Part shown: positions 1-8,740 of the stretch, one piece after another
Numbering within the stretch: position 1 is the stretch's first letter
Layout of the letters: every line of letters begins with the position of its first letter
Source of the DNA: Zhihengliuella sp.
GTDB lineage: Bacteria > Actinomycetota > Actinomycetes > Actinomycetales > Micrococcaceae
Reading direction: 5' to 3'
Assembly (NCBI RefSeq): GCF_031178195.1
Contig: NZ_JAPSJL010000007.1
Coordinates: 110,027-174,026 of the forward strand
DNA length: 64,000 nucleotides
The notes under the pieces: generated by a model
The model's database searches: none
What the model was told of the DNA's origin: nothing
Seen by the model: the letters and a program-made list of their open reading frames with translations, nothing else
Position numbers and translations under genes: made by a program

Positions 1-98
1 AGCCCCAGCGCGTGCTGACCGGGGATCCCGAACACGGTGCGCGCCCCGAGCGCTGCGAGGGTCTCGACGACCAGGTCGCCGCCGTTGCGCCGGCTCAT
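1..98 (-). CDS. TPP-dependent enzyme, N-terminal fragment (cut by window edge)
   Basis: Only the first 32 codons are inside the window. The visible protein begins [17 protein letters not shown] and continues into the FGIPGQH motif typical of the PYR domain of thiamine-pyrophosphate enzymes (acetolactate synthase and 2-oxoacid decarboxylase superfamily). Its ATG at 98 overlaps the TGA of the upstream ureohydrolase (ATGA), so the two are probably translationally coupled and work in one pathway. With a guanidino-hydrolase next door, a 5-guanidino-2-oxopentanoate (2-ketoarginine) decarboxylase of the AruI type is a reasonable guess, but the fragment is too short to decide between subfamilies. Confidence 0.75.
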   Translation of the reverse strand, partial: MSRRNGGDLVVETLAALGARTVFGIPGQHALG

Positions 99-1072
99 GC
101 CCTGGAGGCCCGCAGGTCGGACATCAGCGTGATGAGGTCGTAGCAGACGTGCGAGGCCGCGACGCCGGTCAGCTCCGCGTGGTCGTAGGCCGGGGCGACC
201 TCGACGACGTCGGCGCCGACGAGGTTCAGGCCGCGCAGGCCGCGGATGATCTCCAGCAGCTCGCGGCTGGTCATGCCGCCGGCCTCCGGGGTCCCGGTGC
301 CGGGCGCGTGCGCCGGGTCCAGGACGTCGATGTCCACGGAGATGTAGAGGGGACGCTCGCCGACGCGCTGGCGGAGGGTCGCGACGACCTCGTCCACGCC
401 GCGGCGGAAGATGTCGGCGCTGGTGATGATGCCGAAGCCCATCCGCTCGTCGTCGTCGAGGTCCTTCTTGCCGTAGAGCGGGCCGCGCGTGCCCACGTGG
501 CTGATGGCGCCGGTGTCGACGATGCCCTCCTCCACCGCGCGGCGGAACGGCGTGCCGTGGGTGTAGTCGGCGCCGAAGTAGGTGTCCCAGGTGTCCAGGT
601 GGGCGTCGAAGTGCAGGAGGGCCACCGGCTGGCCGGCCCGCTCGGCGGCGGCGCGGAGCAGCGGCAGGGCGATCGTGTGGTCGCCGCCGATCGTCATCAG
701 GGAGGCCCCGTCGGCGGTGAGCTCGAGGGCGTTGCGCTGGATGGTGGCGATGGCCTCGTCGATGTTGAACGGGTTCACGGCCATGTCTCCCGCGTCGGCC
801 ACCTGGACGTTCTCGAACGGGCTGACGTCCAGCGCCGGGTTGTAGGGGCGCAGCAGGCGGGAGGCCTCGCGGACGTGGGTGGCGCCGAAGCGCGCACCGG
901 GCCGGTAGGACACGCCGGTGTCGAAGGGGACGCCGACGATCTTGATGTCGGCGGACTCGACCTGGTCCAGGCGCGGCAGCCGCGCGTAGGTCGCGGCGCC
1001 GGCGTAGCGCGGGATCTGGGACGAATCGATGGGGCCGATGTTGCCGTTGGCCTCGACGCGGATCTCTTCCAT
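95..1072 (-). CDS. speB: agmatinase/ureohydrolase family protein (agmatinase or guanidinobutyrase)
   Basis: A 325-residue arginase/agmatinase-fold hydrolase that removes urea from a guanidino substrate with a binuclear manganese centre. All metal-binding signatures are visible: [21 protein letters not shown] and [14 protein letters not shown] followed by GTPEAGG. The ATG at 1072 was chosen because GAGGAG lies just upstream; an in-frame GTG at 1186 would add 38 residues that do not look like the family. It overlaps the downstream TPP enzyme by 4 bases. An XRE-cupin regulator and a divergent Na+/solute symporter follow upstream. The substrate cannot be read from sequence: agmatine, 4-guanidinobutyrate and other guanidino acids are all possible. 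The symbol is given by family only. Confidence 0.85.
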   Translation of the reverse strand: MEEIRVEANGNIGPIDSSQIPRYAGAATYARLPRLDQVESADIKIVGVPFDTGVSYRPGARFGATHVREASRLLRPYNPALDVSPFENVQVADAGDMAVNPFNIDEAIATIQRNALELTADGASLMTIGGDHTIALPLLRAAAERAGQPVALLHFDAHLDTWDTYFGADYTHGTPFRRAVEEGIVDTGAISHVGTRGPLYGKKDLDDDERMGFGIITSADIFRRGVDEVVATLRQRVGERPLYISVDIDVLDPAHAPGTGTPEAGGMTSRELLEIIRGLRGLNLVGADVVEVAPAYDHAELTGVAASHVCYDLITLMSDLRASRA

Positions 1073-1149
1073 GGTTGCTCCTCGGTGGGCGTCCGTCCGG
1101 CAGGGCCCGGGGGCGACGTCGTCGTCGACCCCGGGAAGTTGCACAGCAG

Positions 1150-1160
1150 ACAACAGTTGA
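1150..1160. promoter_or_regulatory. candidate operator half in ureohydrolase promoter
   Basis: ACAACAGTTGA lies in the 162-bp gap upstream of the ureohydrolase. It contains the odd-length inverted repeat CAAC-A-GTTG. A close copy, ACAACAGTAAC, lies upstream of the symporter at 1869-1879. Both flank the XRE-cupin gene, so this may be its binding sequence. This is inference from two short matches only. Confidence 0.3.
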
Positions 1161-1234
1161 TTCCTCATCGAGGTTAGGCCCGTCACGCCCCGGCGTCAAT
1201 GCGGCCCCGACCGCCGCGTCCATCGACGGCGGGA

Positions 1235-1810
1235 TCAGCCCCGCCCAGAGAGAACGAGCGTCCAGAAGACAACGGCGGGGGCGTCGTCGGGGTTGATCCA
1301 GCTGTGCGGCTCCCGCCCCGGGAAGGTGACCGTGTCGCCAGCGGAGAGCTCGACGTCGCCTCCGGGCAGCCGGAGCACGAGCCGGCCGGACTCGACATGG
1401 AGCACCTCCACCTCGCAGTCGACCGAGTAGAGCTCCTCCTCGCCGGCGCCGTGCGGCTCGATGTCGGCGCGGATGACCTGGATGCGGCGTTCGGAGCGCG
1501 CCGTGAGCAGCTGCTCCTGGATGCCGCTGCCGCCGAGCGAGACGGCGAGACCCTCGCCGGCGCGCACCAGGTGGGTCTCGGGGCGTTCGAAGAGCTCGCC
1601 GACGGAGAGCGAGAGCGCCTCGCAGATCGTCACGAGCGAGGCGACCGAGGGCGAGGTGAGGTCCCGCTCGACGCGGGAGAGGAAGCCCCGCGTCAGTCCG
1701 GTGGCCGCGGCCAGCTGCTCGATGGTCATGTGCCGCCCCCGGCGGGCGGACCGCAGCCGGCTCCCGATCGCGATCGGCGCACTGGTCGGCTCGACAGCCA
1801 ACGCCTTCAT
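1235..1810 (-). CDS. XRE-family transcriptional regulator with C-terminal cupin domain
   Basis: The 191-residue protein has an XRE helix-turn-helix at about residues 14-70 (GSRLRSARRGRHMTIEQLA through RVERDLTSPSV) and a small-molecule-binding cupin barrel at about 105-185 (HVESGRLVL, then GDTVTFPGREPHSW). This architecture is common in regulators of polyamine, amino-acid and amine catabolism, such as PuuR. It sits between the ureohydrolase (same strand) and the symporter (opposite strand), so it most likely senses the substrate of this cluster and controls both promoters. It starts at ATG 1810; the 138 bp between it and the symporter must hold both divergent promoters. Confidence 0.88.
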   Translation of the reverse strand: MKALAVEPTSAPIAIGSRLRSARRGRHMTIEQLAAATGLTRGFLSRVERDLTSPSVASLVTICEALSLSVGELFERPETHLVRAGEGLAVSLGGSGIQEQLLTARSERRIQVIRADIEPHGAGEEELYSVDCEVEVLHVESGRLVLRLPGGDVELSAGDTVTFPGREPHSWINPDDAPAVVFWTLVLSGRG

Positions 1811-1868
1811 CTCACACGCTCCTACATCCGTGGCGGGCGGCGGTCACCGCGGTCGGCGCCCCGTCGCA

Positions 1869-1879
1869 ACAACAGTAAC
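1869..1879. promoter_or_regulatory. candidate operator half in symporter promoter
   Basis: ACAACAGTAAC lies 70 bp upstream of the symporter start and matches the first eight bases of the motif at 1150-1160. It is offered as a possible site for the adjacent XRE-cupin regulator; no experimental or alignment support was available. Confidence 0.28.
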
Positions 1880-1948
1880 GGGGATTGTGCTGTGTACCCC
1901 GTCACCTTACCCTTGTGTCAACATTCGTTTACCGTCAGGGAACTTCCA

Positions 1949-3517
1949 ATGGACATCATCAACTCGAGCATCGTCGCGGTGTACCTCGCCGCCATGCTCC
2001 TCTTCGGCTGGTGGGGCAAGTCCCGCACCAAGAACACGAGCGACTACCTCGTCGCCGGTCGCCGCCTCGGACCGTTCGTCTACACCGGGACGATGGCCGC
2101 GCTCGTGCTGGGCGGCGCCTCGACCGTCGGCGGCGTCGGCCTGGGCTATCAGTACGGCATCTCCGGCGCGTGGCTCGTGATCGCCATCGGCTCCGGCGTG
2201 CTCATCCTGAGCCTCTTCTTCGCGCCGCGCCTGCAGCGGCTGAAGATCTACACCGTCTCGCAGATGCTCTCGCTGCGCTACGGCTCGCGGCGTGCCACCC
2301 AGGCCTCCTCCGTGGTCATGCTGGCCTACACGCTCATGCTCTGCGCGACCTCCACCAGCGCCTACGCCACGGTCTTCGTGGTCCTCTTCGGCTGGGAGGA
2401 GTGGCTGGCCATCGTCGTCGGCGGCGGCGTCGTCCTGGTGTACTCGACCGTCGGCGGCATGTGGTCGATCACCCTCGCCGACCAGGTGCAGTTCGTCATC
2501 AAGACCATCGGCGTGTTCGCCCTGATGCTGCCGTTCACGCTGAACGCGGCGGGCGGCGTCGACGGGGTGCGCGAGCGCCTGGGCGCCGAGTTCTTCCAGT
2601 GGGACGGCATCGGCACGCAGACGATCATCACGTACTTCGTCGTCTACACGCTCGGCCTGCTGATCGGGCAGGACATCTGGCAGCGCGTCTTCACCGCCCG
2701 CACCCCCGCGGTGGCGCGCTGGGGCGGCGCCTCCGCCGGCGTCTACTGCATCCTGTACGGCATCGCCGGCGCGATCATCGGCCTCACGGCCCGGGCTGCC
2801 CTGCCGAACCTGGACACCTCGGCCGGCAACGACGTCGTCTACGCGTCGGTGGCCGCCGAGGTCCTGCCGATCGTCGTCGGCGGCATCGTCCTGGCCGCCG
2901 CAGTGGCCGCGATGATGTCGACGGCGTCCGGCGCCCTGATCGCCGCCGCGACCGTGGCGCGCAACGACGTGACGCCCATGGTGGCGGGCTGGTTCGGCCG
3001 CCGCCGGGCGGACGACGTCGACGTGGACGAGCACGACATCTCCGGCAACCGGTGGTGGGTGCTCGGCCTCGGCATCGTGACCATCGTCCTGGCCATCCTG
3101 GTCGACGACGTCGTCGCCGCGCTGACCATCGCCTACGACATCCTCGTCGGCGGACTCCTGGTCGCCATCATCGGCGGGCTCGTGCTCCGCCGCGGCAACG
3201 GCATCGGCGCGGCCGCCTCCATGGCGGCCGGCACGGTCGTGACCCTCGGCACGATCATCGTGCTGGAGATCCAGGCGGAGGAGAAGTTCGGGGGAGTCTA
3301 CGCCAACGAACCGATCTACTACGGACTCCTCGCCTCGGCCGTCGTCTACCTCGTGGCGAGCCTGCTGACCAAGCCGACCGATCCGTCCATCATGGCGGCG
3401 TGGGACACCCGGCTGGCCGGCCGCGGGGCGACCGAGTGGGAGCCCGCCGAAGCGACGTCCGAGGCAGCCGGGACCCGCCCGGCCCCGCCGACGGACGGCG
3501 CGTCCGAGCAGCGCTGA
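1949..3517 (+). CDS. sodium:solute symporter (SSS family)
   Basis: A 522-residue polytopic membrane protein with about 13 hydrophobic segments, in the length range of the SSS/SLC5 family. Diagnostic stretches are SDYLVAGRRLGPFVYTGTM near the N terminus, GGASTVGGVGLGYQYGISG in helix 2, and MMSTASGALIAAATVARND in the region of helix 8 that binds sodium. The start is ATG 1949 with AGGGA about 8 bases upstream; a long in-frame upstream extension is not protein-like. The C-terminal 35 residues are polar and cytoplasmic. Divergent from the XRE-cupin gene, it probably imports the guanidino, amine or amino-acid substrate of the neighbouring hydrolase. The substrate is inferred from context only. Confidence 0.87.
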   Translation: MDIINSSIVAVYLAAMLLFGWWGKSRTKNTSDYLVAGRRLGPFVYTGTMAALVLGGASTVGGVGLGYQYGISGAWLVIAIGSGVLILSLFFAPRLQRLKIYTVSQMLSLRYGSRRATQASSVVMLAYTLMLCATSTSAYATVFVVLFGWEEWLAIVVGGGVVLVYSTVGGMWSITLADQVQFVIKTIGVFALMLPFTLNAAGGVDGVRERLGAEFFQWDGIGTQTIITYFVVYTLGLLIGQDIWQRVFTARTPAVARWGGASAGVYCILYGIAGAIIGLTARAALPNLDTSAGNDVVYASVAAEVLPIVVGGIVLAAAVAAMMSTASGALIAAATVARNDVTPMVAGWFGRRRADDVDVDEHDISGNRWWVLGLGIVTIVLAILVDDVVAALTIAYDILVGGLLVAIIGGLVLRRGNGIGAAASMAAGTVVTLGTIIVLEIQAEEKFGGVYANEPIYYGLLASAVVYLVASLLTKPTDPSIMAAWDTRLAGRGATEWEPAEATSEAAGTRPAPPTDGASEQR

Positions 3518-3532
3518 GCCCCTCCGACCTCC

Positions 3533-3594
3533 GGACACGCGAGAGCCGCCCGCCCCAGCAGAGGTCTGCTGGGGCGGGCGGCTCTCGCGTGTCC
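3533..3594. terminator. bidirectional terminator, 30-bp perfect stem
   Basis: A perfect inverted repeat with 30-bp arms (3533-3562 and 3565-3594) and a 2-base centre lies between the convergent symporter and sucD genes. It should end transcription from both sides. Its length and perfection are unusual. Confidence 0.85.
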
Positions 3595-3625
3595 GTGCCG
3601 GGGCGGCCCGCAGGCCGGGACCGGA

Positions 3626-4540
3626 TCAGGCGGGGTAGATCTCGCGGAGCAGGCGCGCCGTCTCCGACGGGGTCTTGCCGACCTTGACGCCCGCGGCCTC
3701 GAGGGCCTCCTTCTTGGCCTGGGCCGTGCCGGAGGAACCGGAGACAATGGCGCCGGCGTGGCCCATGGTCTTGCCCTCGGGCGCGGTGAAGCCGGCGACG
3801 TAGCCGACGACCGGCTTGGTGACATTGGCCTTGATGAAGTCGGCTGCGCGCTCCTCGGCGTCGCCGCCGATCTCGCCGATCATGACGATCGCCTTGGTCT
3901 CCGGGTCGGCCTCGAAGGCGGCCAGCGCGTCGATGTGCGTGGTGCCGATGACCGGGTCGCCGCCGATGCCGATGGCGGTGGAGAAGCCCAGATCGCGCAG
4001 CTCGTACATCATCTGGTAGGTCAGCGTGCCGGACTTGGAGACCAGGCCGACGCCGCCCTTGCCGGTGATGTTCGCGGGGGTGATGCCCACCAGCGACTCC
4101 TCCGGCGTGATGATGCCCGGGCAGTTCGGGCCGATGATGCGGGTGACCTGGTTGCCGTCGGCGTCGACCTTGGACTGGGCCAGGGCCCAGAACTCGGCCG
4201 AGTCCTGCACCGGCACGCCCTCGGTGATGACCACGACGAGCCCGATCGCGGCCTCGATGGCCTCGACGACGGCGTCCTTGGTGAACTTCGGCGGGACGAA
4301 GACGATCGACACGTCGGCGCCGGTCTCCTGCATGGCCTCGGCGACGGTGCCGAACACGGGCAGCTCGACCGAGGAGCCGTCCTGGGCGGTGTGCGAGACG
4401 GTGGTGCCGGCCTTGCGGGCGTTCACGCCGCCGACGATGTTGGTGCCGGCGGCCAGCATGCGGGCGGTGTGCTTGGTGCCCTCCGCGCCGGTGATGCCCT
4501 GGACGATGACCTTGGAGTCCTTGTTGATGAAGATAGCCAT
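3626..4540 (-). CDS. sucD: succinate-CoA ligase (ADP-forming) subunit alpha
   Basis: The 304-residue alpha subunit of succinyl-CoA synthetase of the TCA cycle. The N-terminal CoA-binding Rossmann domain begins [18 protein letters not shown]; the family motif [12 protein letters not shown] and the phosphohistidine loop [14 protein letters not shown] (His near residue 250) are intact. It lies 16 bases downstream of sucC in the usual sucC-sucD order, so the pair is one transcript from the promoter upstream of 5723. Length and all active-site motifs are normal. Confidence 0.98.
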   Translation of the reverse strand: MAIFINKDSKVIVQGITGAEGTKHTARMLAAGTNIVGGVNARKAGTTVSHTAQDGSSVELPVFGTVAEAMQETGADVSIVFVPPKFTKDAVVEAIEAAIGLVVVITEGVPVQDSAEFWALAQSKVDADGNQVTRIIGPNCPGIITPEESLVGITPANITGKGGVGLVSKSGTLTYQMMYELRDLGFSTAIGIGGDPVIGTTHIDALAAFEADPETKAIVMIGEIGGDAEERAADFIKANVTKPVVGYVAGFTAPEGKTMGHAGAIVSGSSGTAQAKKEALEAAGVKVGKTPSETARLLREIYPA

Positions 4541-4556
4541 GTGAGTTCCTCGATCC

Positions 4557-5723
4557 TTAGGCGTTCGCCAGCTCGGCGGCCTTGTCGGCCCCCTCGTCCA
4601 TGGTGGTGGCCAGGGTGACCAGCGGGTGGTTGGCCTCGGCCAGGATGGCGCGGCCCTCCTCCACGTTGTTGCCGTCGAGACGGACGACGAGCGGCTTGGT
4701 GGCCTTGTCGCCCAGGATCTCGAGGGCCTTGACGATGCCGTCGGCGACGGCGTCGCAGGCGGTGATGCCGCCGAAGACGTTGACGAACACGGACTTCACC
4801 TGCTCGTCGTTGAGGATGACGTCCAGGCCGGACGCCATGATCTCGGCGGAGGCGCCGCCTCCGATGTCGAGGAAGTTGGCGGGCTTCACGTCGCCGTGGG
4901 CCTCGCCGGCGTAGGCGACGACGTCGAGGGTCGACATGACCAGTCCGGCGCCGTTGCCGATGATGCCGACCTCGCCGTCGAGCTTGACGTAGTTCAAGCC
5001 GGCGGCCTTGGCCTTGGCCTCGAGCGGGTCGGCGGCACCCTTGTCCTCGAGCTCCTCGTGCCCGGGGTGGCGGACCTCGGAGGCGTTCTCGTCCAGGGAG
5101 ACCTTGCCGTCGAGGGCGATGATCTCGCCGGCGCCGGTGCGGACCAGCGGGTTGACCTCGACGAGGGTGGCGTCCTCCTCCTTGAAGACGGACCACAGCT
5201 TGACCAGAGCGTCCGCGACCTTGCCGCGCAGCTCCTCCGGGAAGTTCGCCTCCGCGACGATCTCGTCGGCCTTGGCCTGGTCGATGCCCACCAGCGGGTC
5301 GACGGCGACCTTGGCGAGCGCCTCGGGGCGCTCGACGGCGAGCTGCTCGATCTCCATGCCGCCCTCGACGGAGCACATGGCGAGGTAGTTGCGGTTGGCG
5401 CGGTCCAGCAGCACCGAGAAGTAGAACTCCTCCGCGATGTCGGCGCCCTGCGCGATCATGACCTTGTTGACCGTGTGGCCCTTGATGTCCATGCCGAGGA
5501 TGTTCGAGGCGTGCTCGAAGGCCTCGTCGGCGGTCTTGGCGACCTTCACGCCGCCGGCCTTGCCGCGGCCTCCGACCTTTACCTGAGCCTTGACCACGAC
5601 CACGCCGCCGATCTTCTCGGCAGCGGCCTTGGCTTCTTCTGGGGTGTACGCAACGATGCCGGCGAGCACGGGAACGCCGTACTTCTCGAACAAATCGCGC
5701 GCCTGGTACTCATACAGGTCCAC
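4557..5723 (-). CDS. sucC: succinate-CoA ligase (ADP-forming) subunit beta
   Basis: The 388-residue beta subunit with an N-terminal ATP-grasp domain ([19 protein letters not shown], then [19 protein letters not shown]) and a C-terminal flavodoxin-like ligase domain containing NIFGGI-type residues ([19 protein letters not shown]). It pairs with sucD, 16 bases downstream. The 246-bp gap upstream, to pcrA, carries the operon promoter; it also holds a 7-bp inverted repeat at 5795-5814 (GTGGGAG/CTCCCAC) that could form a 5'-leader hairpin. Confidence 0.98.
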   Translation of the reverse strand: MDLYEYQARDLFEKYGVPVLAGIVAYTPEEAKAAAEKIGGVVVVKAQVKVGGRGKAGGVKVAKTADEAFEHASNILGMDIKGHTVNKVMIAQGADIAEEFYFSVLLDRANRNYLAMCSVEGGMEIEQLAVERPEALAKVAVDPLVGIDQAKADEIVAEANFPEELRGKVADALVKLWSVFKEEDATLVEVNPLVRTGAGEIIALDGKVSLDENASEVRHPGHEELEDKGAADPLEAKAKAAGLNYVKLDGEVGIIGNGAGLVMSTLDVVAYAGEAHGDVKPANFLDIGGGASAEIMASGLDVILNDEQVKSVFVNVFGGITACDAVADGIVKALEILGDKATKPLVVRLDGNNVEEGRAILAEANHPLVTLATTMDEGADKAAELANA

Positions 5724-5969
5724 GGGGCTGTGTCCTTCTACGTCGAAGTCGTGTCTATGCGGAACCGCCGGACGCGTCTGACCGACGGACTCCTGTGGGA
5801 GACTGCGCTCCCACGGCGCTCAGCGCCTCGCTTAGACTAACGCGTTCAGTGCACCCGCACACTTCTACGGCCCGTAGACGAGGCGCTGCCGAGGGGCGCC
5901 CGCGCCGCACGCGGTTCGCCACCGACTCGGCGCTGACGTGCGCCGCGCCCCTCGCCCGCTGGCGGGGGA

Positions 5970-8417
5970 TCACTCCGACTCGATCTTCTCCAGGGGGGCG
6001 TAACGGAGCAGGAGCCGCTTCTCGTCCGTGGCGAAGGTCACCTTGGCGACGGTCTTGTCGCCGGCACCTTCGAGGGCGATGACGGTCCCCTCCCCGAAGG
6101 TGGCGTGCCGGACCCGGTCGCCGATGGAGAGCGCGACGACCTCCTTCTGCTGCTGCACGCGGCCCCGCCCGCCGGCCCGCGCGGTGGCATCGGTGCGCAG
6201 GGTGGCCGTCTCCGGGTCGCCGGCCCGCCGGACCGGCCGCGAGGCGCCCCAGGAGGACGCGTCGTCGGACCGGCCGGAGCCGTACCGGCCGGACGAGAAC
6301 CCGCCGGAGCCGAAGCCGGACCCGAAACCTCCCGACCCGAAGCCGCCGCCGGCGGCGAAGGCGGGCCGGCTGCTGCCCTCGCGCTTCCAGTCCAGGAGCC
6401 GCTCCGGGATCTCCTGCAGGAACTGGCTGGCGGGGTTGTACTGCGACTGCCCCCAGAGGCTGCGGTACTCGGAGCGGCTGACGTACAGGCGCTTGCGGGC
6501 GCGCGTCAGCCCCACGTAGGCGAGCCGACGCTCCTCCGCGAGCTCCTTCTCGTCCGTCATGGACCGCTGGTGCGGGAAGATGCCGTGCTCCATGCCGGTG
6601 AGGAAGACCACCGGGAACTCGAGGCCCTTGGCGGTGTGCAGCGTCATCAGGGTGACGACGCCCTCGCGGGCCGCCATCTCCTCGCCCTCCGCGTCGGTGG
6701 GCGCCTCGGGGATCTGGTCCGCGTCCGCGACGAGGGAGACCTGCTCGAGGAACGCCTCGAGCGAGCCGTCCGGGTTCTCGCGCTCGTAGTCGCGGACGAC
6801 GGCGACGAGCTCGGCGAGGTTCTCGACCCGCGACTCGTCCTGCGGGTCGGTCGACTTCCGGAGCGTCTCCAGGTAGCCGGTCTGCTCCAGGACCGCCTCG
6901 AGGGCCTCCGCGGCACCGGAGCCCTCGGCGACGACCATGAGGTCGTCGACCAGCTTCACGAACCCCTTGACGCTGTTCAGGCTGCGGGTGGCCATGCCGG
7001 GGGCCTCGTCGGCGCGGCGGAGCGCCTCCATGAAGCTGATCCGGTCGCGGCCGGCCAGCGCCGCGACGGCGTACTCGGCCCGGTCGCCGATGCCGCGCTT
7101 GGGCTCGTTGAGGATCCGTCGGACGTTGATGTCGTCCTCTGGGTTGACGAGGACGCGCAGGTAGGCCAGCGCGTCCTTCACCTCCTTGCGGTCGTAGAAG
7201 CGCGTGCCGCCGACCACCTTGTACTTCAGGTCCACGCGCATGAGCTGCTCCTCGAGCGAGCGGGACTGCGCGTTGGTCCGGTAGAAGATCGCCACGTCGC
7301 CGGGCCGGATGCCCTCCTCGTCGTTGAGCCGGAGGATCTCGTCGGCGATCCAGCGGGCCTCGTCCTGCTCCGACTCCCCCACGTAGCCGATGATCCGCTC
7401 GCCGTCGCCCTCTGCGGTCCAGAGGCGCTTGGGCGGCCGGTCCGGGTTCTTCTCGATCACGGCGTTGGCGGCGGACAGGATGGTCTGCGTGGAGCGGTAG
7501 TTCTGCTCGAGCTTGATGGTCGCCGCGTCGGGGTAGTCCTTGCCGAACTCGACGATGTTGCGGATGTCGGCGCCGCGGAAGGCGTAGATCGACTGGTCCG
7601 AGTCGCCGACGACCGTCAGCTCGCCTCCGGGCGTCGGCCCGTCGGTGCCGGTCAGCTCGCGCACCAGCGAGTACTGCGCGTGGTTGGTGTCCTGGTACTC
7701 GTCCACCAGGACGTGGCGGAAGCGGCGCCGGTAGTTGTCCGCGACGGCCGGGAACGCCCGGAACATGTGGACGACCTGGCCGATCAGGTCGTCGAAGTCC
7801 AGGGCGTTCGCCTGCCGCAGGCGCTGCGTGTACTGGGTGTAGACCTCTGACACGGCACGGCTGAAGGGATCCTGCGAGGCGGTGGAGACGTAGTCCTCGT
7901 CGTCGATCAGCTCGTTCTTGAGCGAGGAGATCTTGTTCTGGATCGCCTTGGGCGCGAACTTCTTGGGGTCCAGATCCAGCGACTTCGCGATCATGGTGAT
8001 CAGCCGCAGCGAGTCAGCGGCGTCGTAGATGGAGAAGTTGGACTTCAGCCCGACGGCGGCTGCCTCGCGCCGCAGGATCTTCACGCAGGAGGAGTGGAAG
8101 GTGGAGATCCACATCTTCTCCGCGGCCTCCCCCACCAGCTCCGAGATCCGCTCGCGCATCTCGGCCGCGGCCTTGTTGGTGAAGGTGATGGCCAGGATCT
8201 CGTGGGGGCGGGCGCGGCCCGTGGCCAGCAGGTAGGCGATCCGGTGGGTCAGCACCCGGGTCTTGCCCGAGCCGGCTCCGGCCACGATCAGCAGCGGCGA
8301 TCCGGAGTGCTTCACGGCCTCCAGCTGCTCGGGGTTGAGCCTCTCCAGCAGGGCCTCGGCGTCCGTCGGGGCCGGACGTCGAGCGGGCGCGGCGAAGTCG
8401 TCGAAGAGAAAATCCAT
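5970..8417 (-). CDS. pcrA: ATP-dependent DNA helicase UvrD/PcrA
   Basis: An 815-residue superfamily-1A 3'-5' helicase for nucleotide excision and mismatch-type repair and for clearing replication forks. Visible motifs: Q-motif and Walker A (LLIVAGAGSGKTRVLTHRIA), DEYQDTN (motif II), GDSDQSIYAFRGAD (motif III), LEQNYRST (motif IV), TLHTAKGLEFPVVFLTGME (motif V) and EERRLAYVGLTRAR (motif VI). After the helicase core there is a low-complexity Gly/Ser/Phe stretch at about 690-720 and then the C-terminal Tudor-like RNA-polymerase-interacting domain (GDRVRHATFGEGTV). It is transcribed toward sucC, but a 246-bp gap suggests separate transcripts. Confidence 0.96.
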   Translation of the reverse strand: MDFLFDDFAAPARRPAPTDAEALLERLNPEQLEAVKHSGSPLLIVAGAGSGKTRVLTHRIAYLLATGRARPHEILAITFTNKAAAEMRERISELVGEAAEKMWISTFHSSCVKILRREAAAVGLKSNFSIYDAADSLRLITMIAKSLDLDPKKFAPKAIQNKISSLKNELIDDEDYVSTASQDPFSRAVSEVYTQYTQRLRQANALDFDDLIGQVVHMFRAFPAVADNYRRRFRHVLVDEYQDTNHAQYSLVRELTGTDGPTPGGELTVVGDSDQSIYAFRGADIRNIVEFGKDYPDAATIKLEQNYRSTQTILSAANAVIEKNPDRPPKRLWTAEGDGERIIGYVGESEQDEARWIADEILRLNDEEGIRPGDVAIFYRTNAQSRSLEEQLMRVDLKYKVVGGTRFYDRKEVKDALAYLRVLVNPEDDINVRRILNEPKRGIGDRAEYAVAALAGRDRISFMEALRRADEAPGMATRSLNSVKGFVKLVDDLMVVAEGSGAAEALEAVLEQTGYLETLRKSTDPQDESRVENLAELVAVVRDYERENPDGSLEAFLEQVSLVADADQIPEAPTDAEGEEMAAREGVVTLMTLHTAKGLEFPVVFLTGMEHGIFPHQRSMTDEKELAEERRLAYVGLTRARKRLYVSRSEYRSLWGQSQYNPASQFLQEIPERLLDWKREGSSRPAFAAGGGFGSGGFGSGFGSGGFSSGRYGSGRSDDASSWGASRPVRRAGDPETATLRTDATARAGGRGRVQQQKEVVALSIGDRVRHATFGEGTVIALEGAGDKTVAKVTFATDEKRLLLRYAPLEKIESE

Positions 8418-8573
8418 GGTGGATCCAGTCTAGGGCCGGGCACCCCGGCAGTGGTGCCGGCCGCTGCCGCCGGGGAACGACGGCGGGAGGCGCCTCCGCG
8501 CTCCTCCCGACTGTCCCGCCATGAGGAACGGGCCGCGAACCGCTAGTATGGTTCCGCGCCCGTCCGCGGGCCC

Positions 8574-8647
8574 GCCTCTGTAGCTCAGTTGGATAGAGCG
8601 ACCCTCTCCTAAAGGGTAGGCCGTCGGTTCGATTCCGGCCAGGGGCA
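8574..8647 (+). tRNA. tRNA-Arg (anticodon CCT)
   Basis: A full cloverleaf of 74 bases. The acceptor stem is GCCTCTG/CAGGGGC, the anticodon loop is CTCCTAA with anticodon CCT (reads AGG), and the T-arm is GTCGG-TTCGATT-CCGGC. The CCA end is not encoded. A TAGTAT -10-like box at 8544-8549 lies about 25 bases upstream. It stands alone in a 323-bp gap between pcrA and the ROK regulator; the rest of that gap holds only its promoter and terminator. Confidence 0.95.
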
Positions 8648-8674
8648 CAGGAACCGGGACCGGCCTCCCGGAGA

Positions 8675-8703
8675 ACGGCTCCCGGCACGAGGCCGGGAGC
8701 CGT
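8675..8703 (+). terminator. terminator after tRNA-Arg
   Basis: A 12-bp perfect stem (8675-8686 with 8692-8703) and 5-base loop, 27 bases past the tRNA. It also lies downstream of the convergent ROK gene, so it may serve both. Confidence 0.7.
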
Positions 8704-8740
8704 CTCGCGTTCCGCGTCCCCCGTCGAACGGTCGGGACGA

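Noticed and set aside
95..1186. Longer ureohydrolase start at GTG 1186
   Set aside because: The extra 38 residues do not match the family and the ATG at 1072 has a much better ribosome site.
3533..3594. Long palindromes as insertion-sequence ends or attachment sites
   Set aside because: They lie between convergent genes, have no target duplication or transposase, and fit terminators.
4626..5840. 404-codon open frame on the plus strand over sucC
   Set aside because: It is exactly antisense to sucC and composed of GC-driven Val/Gly/Leu/Asp runs with no domain. High-GC codon bias keeps antisense frames open.
8574..8647. tRNA-Arg as an integration site for a mobile island
   Set aside because: There is no integrase, no repeat of the tRNA 3' end and both flanks are housekeeping-type genes.
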